Shown: positions 58,812-64,000 of the stretch, in pieces | Numbering within the stretch: the first letter of the stretch is position 1 | Layout: every line of letters starts with the position of its first letter | Source of the DNA: Physcomitrium patens | Lineage: Eukaryota > Streptophyta > Bryopsida > Funariales > Funariaceae | NCBI RefSeq assembly: GCF_000002425.4 | Contig: NC_037269.1 | Span: forward strand, 5,388,784-5,452,783 | Reading direction: 5' to 3' | DNA: 64,000 nt | Program-made: the position numbers and the translations under genes | The notes under the pieces: model-generated | The model's database searches: none | Seen by the model: only the letters and a program-made list of their open reading frames with translations | Told to the model about the DNA's origin: nothing

Positions 58812-58942
58812 GTCTACCACCTGTCTACTAACTCGAGCTCTCGCAGCTACGCTCAAGCACAGATAAACTTCAAATCGCAGATCGATTCTCGCCGAGTGAC
58901 TGTCAGCTGTGAATGTGTTCGTCATTCACAAATTTCGGCACA

Positions 58943-58948
58943 TTTATA
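58943..58948 (-). promoter_or_regulatory. TATA box of the dioxygenase gene
   Basis: The minus strand reads CTATAAATG here. Transcription would start about 25-35 nt further on, near 58908-58923. The in-frame ATG at 58923-58925 would then lie at or before the mRNA start, which favours the ATG at 58809-58811 (MTTERERD) as the real start. The extra 38 residues of the longer frame show no signal or domain. Confidence 0.55.
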
Positions 58949-58949
58949 G

Positions 58950-59450
58950 AGGAAAAAACACCGACAGCCGTCATAACATGCAAGTCAATTGCGTGGAAAG
59001 CAAGGCATTTGTACAGGAACACATGGTACGCGTTCAGATCTGTGCTACCTGTTTGTGGCGTGGTCGACAAGGCGTCAACCACCGCAACACGCACCACGCC
59101 TCACATTCCTGTGGAGAGATCCTGCTCAAGTTCGACTTTCCCAGTAACATCAGGCTGAGGAAACTTGGCTTTTTGTAGTGATCTTTCAGCCCCAACCTAC
59201 CGAGAAAGCAGGCAATGTACTCCGATTCTGGGTTTGTCGTGTAGCGATGCCTCTCAGAGACTGCGTGATCCCCATTTTTGCTGCCTCCCTTCCACTACAA
59301 TCGACGCATTGGACGCTGGCACTGATATATCGATTCCTGCAAACCCTAATCGGACATTGCGGATCGTGTCCACGACGACGGCAGCGTGTCTTCATCAGCG
59401 CGATCCGGTTTTTCGTAAATCCTAAAAACAATTCGGTGATGCCGTCCATG
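58950..59450 (-). other. Upstream region of the dioxygenase gene
   Basis: This is GC-richer DNA like the genes. Open frames of 60-90 codons exist on both strands but none resembles a known family or has splice partners. It is most likely promoter DNA. Confidence 0.45.
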
Positions 59451-59911
59451 TGATTTGATAAAATGGAATGTTTTGGAGAGTTATTCTATGTGGAAGGCTC
59501 TACATTGCATGTGCATCAGAGAATGAAATTGTGGGCGTTAGAGTAGAAGAATGATATAGAACAATGGTGGATTGCCAAGAATAAACCATTAAGCATTGGA
59601 GAGAACTTTTTAAGACCAAGATTCATTCTTTTCTAAAATTTTACAATTTTTACAATTTTTATGTTTAGAAAGTTTTGAATTGCCTACTTCTTTTGGGCAC
59701 CCTAAATTTAAAAATAATGAGTATAGCCCAACTGGAAGTAATACAAGGGCTTAAGGGTGGGTGTAGCTCTAGGAAAGATACTTTGTATCAAAACAATGTA
59801 ATTGGAATAAACAAATGATGGTTGATTGTCTTCATGCCATCACCATTAACAAGTTTTGAACTACCATTCAACCAAATTGTAAAGAGCTGCTTCTATAATG
59901 TCAAACCTTTT

Positions 59912-59949
<38 letters not shown>

Positions 59950-61007
59950 TCTTAAAATTATTTTATTAAAACGGAGAACATTGTTTGTCTATTCTATAGG
60001 CAATAGATGGGCACCTTTTTTAGGACATAATTTTGTATTCTATAATCAACCTTTGTGGATAAAAAAAAATAGGAGAATATTAAATCAATCCACCTTTGTT
60101 CTTATGGTCATTTACCATGTCATATATTCCTCACCAATCTAATAAAGGTCATTATTGGATCATGATAAACTTATCTTCAACATCTATCAAATGTATTCTA
60201 AAGACAAACTTGCATTAGAGTATTGGAGCCATTCCACTCTATCTCCATAATTAGCTAAAATATCCACAAAGTCCTCAACTCCCTATCAACGTTTGCAAAT
60301 GAAGAAAAAAACACTCTAGAGATGCAAAAATTGATGGATTAGAAAGAGATTGGTGAAGAATATGTGATGTAGTATATAAGATGGGCTAATTTTAGATTTA
60401 CTTGGATTGATTTAATATTCTCTAAAACTTTATTAGGCAATATTTATTTATACTCTCAATCTAAGAGCTTGTTTACAAAGGTAGATAAAATCCATGTGGA
60501 TCAAGGATTAAACAATAAATTAAAGAACTATTGACATTTCTAATTAGTTCAATTAAAGTAAAAATGATTATTTTCAATGGAATACATAGTTGTTTTCACT
60601 ACCTTCTAATGAATCCATATCAAAGGTTTTTATTTTATTTTATTTTATTTATTATAATTAGAAGAAAAAAAATAGCAAGTTAAGATGGAATCCATGACAT
60701 TTATGCTCACTCTTTATGCCCCCAATTACTATTCGTTTGTTTTTTTATTTATTAAAAATAAAATATTTTCTACCTTCCTCTTATCTCACTATTAAATTAC
60801 ACTCTTTGATGGTTTTTATATTATCTTTCTAATTTTACATTAATTTTTCTCTAAGGCATTTGCCTACTTTGACACTCCTTAATGTTTTAGATTAAAACCA
60901 AGTAAATATTTATTTGAAGTGGATTAGTGAAGTTTTTGTATGTAAATATTATACATGTGTTTTGTCTAAAATTCAAATTTAAGTTTAAATTTTCATGATT
61001 TAAAATG

Positions 61008-61057
<50 letters not shown>

Positions 61058-63579
61058 ATATATGAATGAAATATATATATTAATTTTAAAACTTCTAATT
61101 GGTTATATAAATTTTGGTAGATTTTTTTATTCTTATTAAATAAATCCTATAATTAGGTTTAAATTTATTTTAAAACTTATTAATATTTTACCAAAAAAAT
61201 ATGTAAATAATAATAACATAATTATTGATTTTTTGTAATTTTATCATTATAAATCTTTCTTTTAATCACTGAAGAAGTAAGGTACAAAAATATCAAATTT
61301 AATTGAATTTTAATTATGATTTGTTAATATGGTAATTTTTTTTATGAATTTTTATACAGCAATTTGTTTTTGAAAAATTTAAATTGCAGCTTCTAAAACA
61401 TTGGAACTATATAATTTCATCTTCTATTTTACATACGTATATTCAGTATTATATTTGACACATCATTTTTAAGTTGCAAAACTTGCAGTCTTTTTAAAGA
61501 ATGAAAATTTAAAATCGTAGTTTTAATCAATTTTGATTTTCTCTTTTTTCTATTTTTTTTTCTTATATAAAACTTTTCCTTTTTTAATATAAAATATTTC
61601 ACATAGAATTTATTTTTACTTACCGAAATATGTATCCAAATTGTAATTATTATTTTTATATATTTTAAATTAAACATAATATTAGCTAAATGAAAATAAG
61701 TAGATTTACCACTCAACAACATAATTATTAAATCAATCTTTTGTGAATTGAAAAAATTAAATTTTTATATAATAAATGTATGTAAGTTATATTAAACTAA
61801 ATATTTTATGCTTTAATAACTTCTTTTTTTCTATGTTGAATATAAACAAAAAGATATACTAATCTAATTTTTATTTTCTTACTTTCTTAAAATAAAAACT
61901 AATTCAATGATATTATTTTAATTTTAGAAAATTTAAAAATCATATAAATATAAATATTAAATAAAAATACTACAAAAATTAATAGAAGTGGATTTTATGG
62001 TATTTTTATAACAAAAAATATTGAGGTATAAAAATAGGTAAATATTAAATTGACCCATTTAAATCTTAAATCAACTTATTATTAATAAAATACATATAGT
62101 TATTTAACATTTTCATCATTTGGCATCCTCAAAAAAATTTCTTTTCACTATATCTCTTGTATCACTTCTTCTTTATAATTCACCTCCAATGCCTCGTCAA
62201 TTTGCCTCCAATGTTAAATAATCTTTCTGCTACATATTTCTATCTTTATAGCTGATCACTCATACTCAAATTCTCTACTCTTCCTTGGAGCTGCTCCATT
62301 ACAGTCCTTCCCAAGAGTTCCATTCTCTATCTCTCTCATCCCCTTGCAAAATCAACACATCACATAGTGCAATATTAAAGTATCAATAAATGAGTGCAAA
62401 GCCCTAGGCACTATAAGAGTGGAGTAGAGTGGAGGCATGTAGGTCAATTTAATATTCTTCTAAAAGTATTCATAATTTTTTCAAAAATACTAACATAAGA
62501 TTTTCTATAATAATACTTTTAAAAATTAAATCCATATTTTTATATAATATTTTTGAGAGATTTTGCAAAAACATCTTTTGACATCTATAGATTTGTAAAA
62601 CAAAATTAGATATAAAAATTAATAAAAAAAATACATAATTTTATGAATTTCTTTTGTGATATTTTAAGCTTTAAAAATAATAATGTAAATATCTAAGATG
62701 ACTAATTAAGATAAAATAACAGACTTCATATTTTTAGATATTTTTAATAGATGTCATAAATTTCGTGACCTCCAAATTTTTGTTTAGTGTTACTTGTCAT
62801 AATAAACAAGTCCAATTGCACAAGGTCAGCTAAAAATTTGAGAGCGACAATCAAAAGAAAATAAGAAAGATACTTATAGTATTGTCACTAAATTGGGAGG
62901 TTTGCTCGAGCTTGGGCCAGGAAGGTAGAATACTTAAAGATCGGGTAGTCAATACATTAATTAGTCATGAACTAGTGCAAAGAGTATGATGGTAGTGCTA
63001 GGCCAAAGGCCATGTGTTTTCAAAGTCTATACAATAAACAAGGTTCATTACTGAATTGGTGTATGTGTATATATTAGTTCTATATACTTTACAAAGTTTT
63101 GTCTTATGCTTGCTTGTTATCCTAATAGCTCAAGTAACATTTAGAACAATTATATATATATATATATATATATGTGTTTAGTAGACTTAGTTTTTTATTT
63201 AGCTTTAGAAAAAATTTAAAACACCAAATATCCTACATATATATTTTAAAAACAAGTCACTATTATTTGAATAGAAGATCTAATGATTGTAATACTAATA
63301 AAAATAAAAAAATCTTATACATATAATTTTAATCACATTAAAATGAAGCTTTATGTATTTATAATTTAAGTATGACTTAAAAATCAAATTTTATTATTAA
63401 AATTGTTCAATTTTAAGTGTAAAACAGTGATGTAGAAAGACTATACTAATTATATATATTTTGTGTAATATTATTTTTTTTATGAATGTTAAATTGTGTT
63501 TAATGTTTTTTATTAAAAACTTTAAATCTATAAATCAAAATTAAGATTCAATTCAAATTACAAGTATTAATTTGTGTAT

Positions 63580-63610
<31 letters not shown>

Positions 63611-64000
63611 CATATAATCTACTTTTACTTGTTTACTTCAATTTTGTTAAATAATATTTATAAACAACAAATAAGATAATTCTCCAATAATTATGTATTA
63701 ACTTTTGTATCATAATAAGATGCCAAATAGAGTTTTTTATAATATTTAATTTCTACACACTAATTTTAACAATCAACTATGACAAAATCAACAATAATCA
63801 TTTTAAAAAAAAAATAGAGTTCAAAAACACTAAGCACCAATAACTAAGAAAAATTGCACCTTTCTCACGACTGCTATTCAAAATACACAATTGGGAATAG
63901 AACAGATGTAAAACCAAGTATTTTTGGCCCCTTGTAGTTTAGTTTTTATTTGGTACTTAAACAACTTCTTCACTTAAGTACTAAATCTAGTGTGAGAAAA
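59451..64000. other. AT-rich DNA, no gene supported
   Basis: Simple repeats: (AT)n at 59918-59945, 61011-61063, 63150-63173 and 63589-63610. An open frame at 59822-60142 (106 codons) reads through one AT run, and its second half (GNRWAPFLGHNFVFYNQPLW) looks coding-like. Neighbouring fragments (for instance near 59480-59600) might be an old LINE or other transposon, but I recognise no diagnostic motif. Less AT-rich patches at 62150-62440 and 62880-63060 hold nothing I can name. Confidence 0.55.

Noticed and set aside
59822-60142. A 106-codon gene in the right flank
   Set aside because: It reads through an AT dinucleotide run and has no recognisable domain or GC-rich gene signature. It is probably a repeat remnant.

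Overview
ORGANISM. This is nuclear DNA of a land plant, very probably the moss Physcomitrium (Physcomitrella) patens. The main evidence is the seven-exon gene at 54801-57001. Its spliced 290-residue product matches, as far as I remember it, the Delta6-specific fatty-acid elongase PSE1 of that moss. Rarely expressed, AT-rich, repeat-packed DNA around a compact, GC-richer gene pair also fits. No database search was possible.

LAYOUT. About 1-49.4 kb is a pile of nested, mostly decayed LTR retrotransposons. I name the families A to F for this window only. (i) A decayed copia-like element (about 336-1774, resuming at 19045) is split by chromovirus A1 (1775-19039, + strand). A1 is itself split by insertion F (2833-4925) and by element B1 (7501-16227, - strand), which has nearly identical LTRs, a 4-bp target duplication and a 230-bp assembly gap. 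(ii) At about 19.4-37.1 kb an old gypsy element C (+) survives in three pieces: reverse transcriptase, RNase H and integrase. It is interrupted by a family-B LTR (23235-24571) and by chromovirus A2 (26335-36495, -). A2 in turn carries an E-type solo LTR and a composite of further LTRs. (iii) 37.5-41.1 kb holds a family-B LTR, a family-A LTR and unrecognised AT-rich DNA. (iv) Gypsy element D (41136-49390, -) has a perfect 5-bp target duplication. Its 5' LTR is split by a family-B LTR inflated by about 1.3 kb of degenerate 11-bp repeats. (v) 49.4-53.5 kb is AT-rich DNA with microsatellites and a 71-bp tandem duplication.

GENES. Only 54.8-58.95 kb holds intact host genes, in convergent orientation with 538 bp between their stop codons. 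One is the ER fatty-acid elongase (+). The other is a three-exon 2-oxoglutarate/Fe(II) dioxygenase of 360 residues (-) with a complete metal and co-substrate binding set. Their upstream DNA is GC-richer and free of recognisable transposons. From 59.45 kb to the end I see AT-rich DNA with simple repeats and no gene I can defend.

HOW IT FITS TOGETHER. The retroelement ORFs are disabled by many stops. Most of those I checked are explained by C-to-T or G-to-A changes (CGA to TGA, CAA to TAA, TGG to TAG), as expected from deamination of methylated cytosine in silenced heterochromatin. The nesting gives a relative order of insertion: copia and C are oldest, then A1, A2 and D, then the B, E and F insertions, with B1 youngest. 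I found no sign of a new multi-gene system. The least ordinary items are the B1 lineage (FLDD reverse transcriptase resembling fungal gypsy elements), the 11-bp repeat arrays inside family-B LTRs, and a stop codon shared by the chromodomains of A1 and A2.
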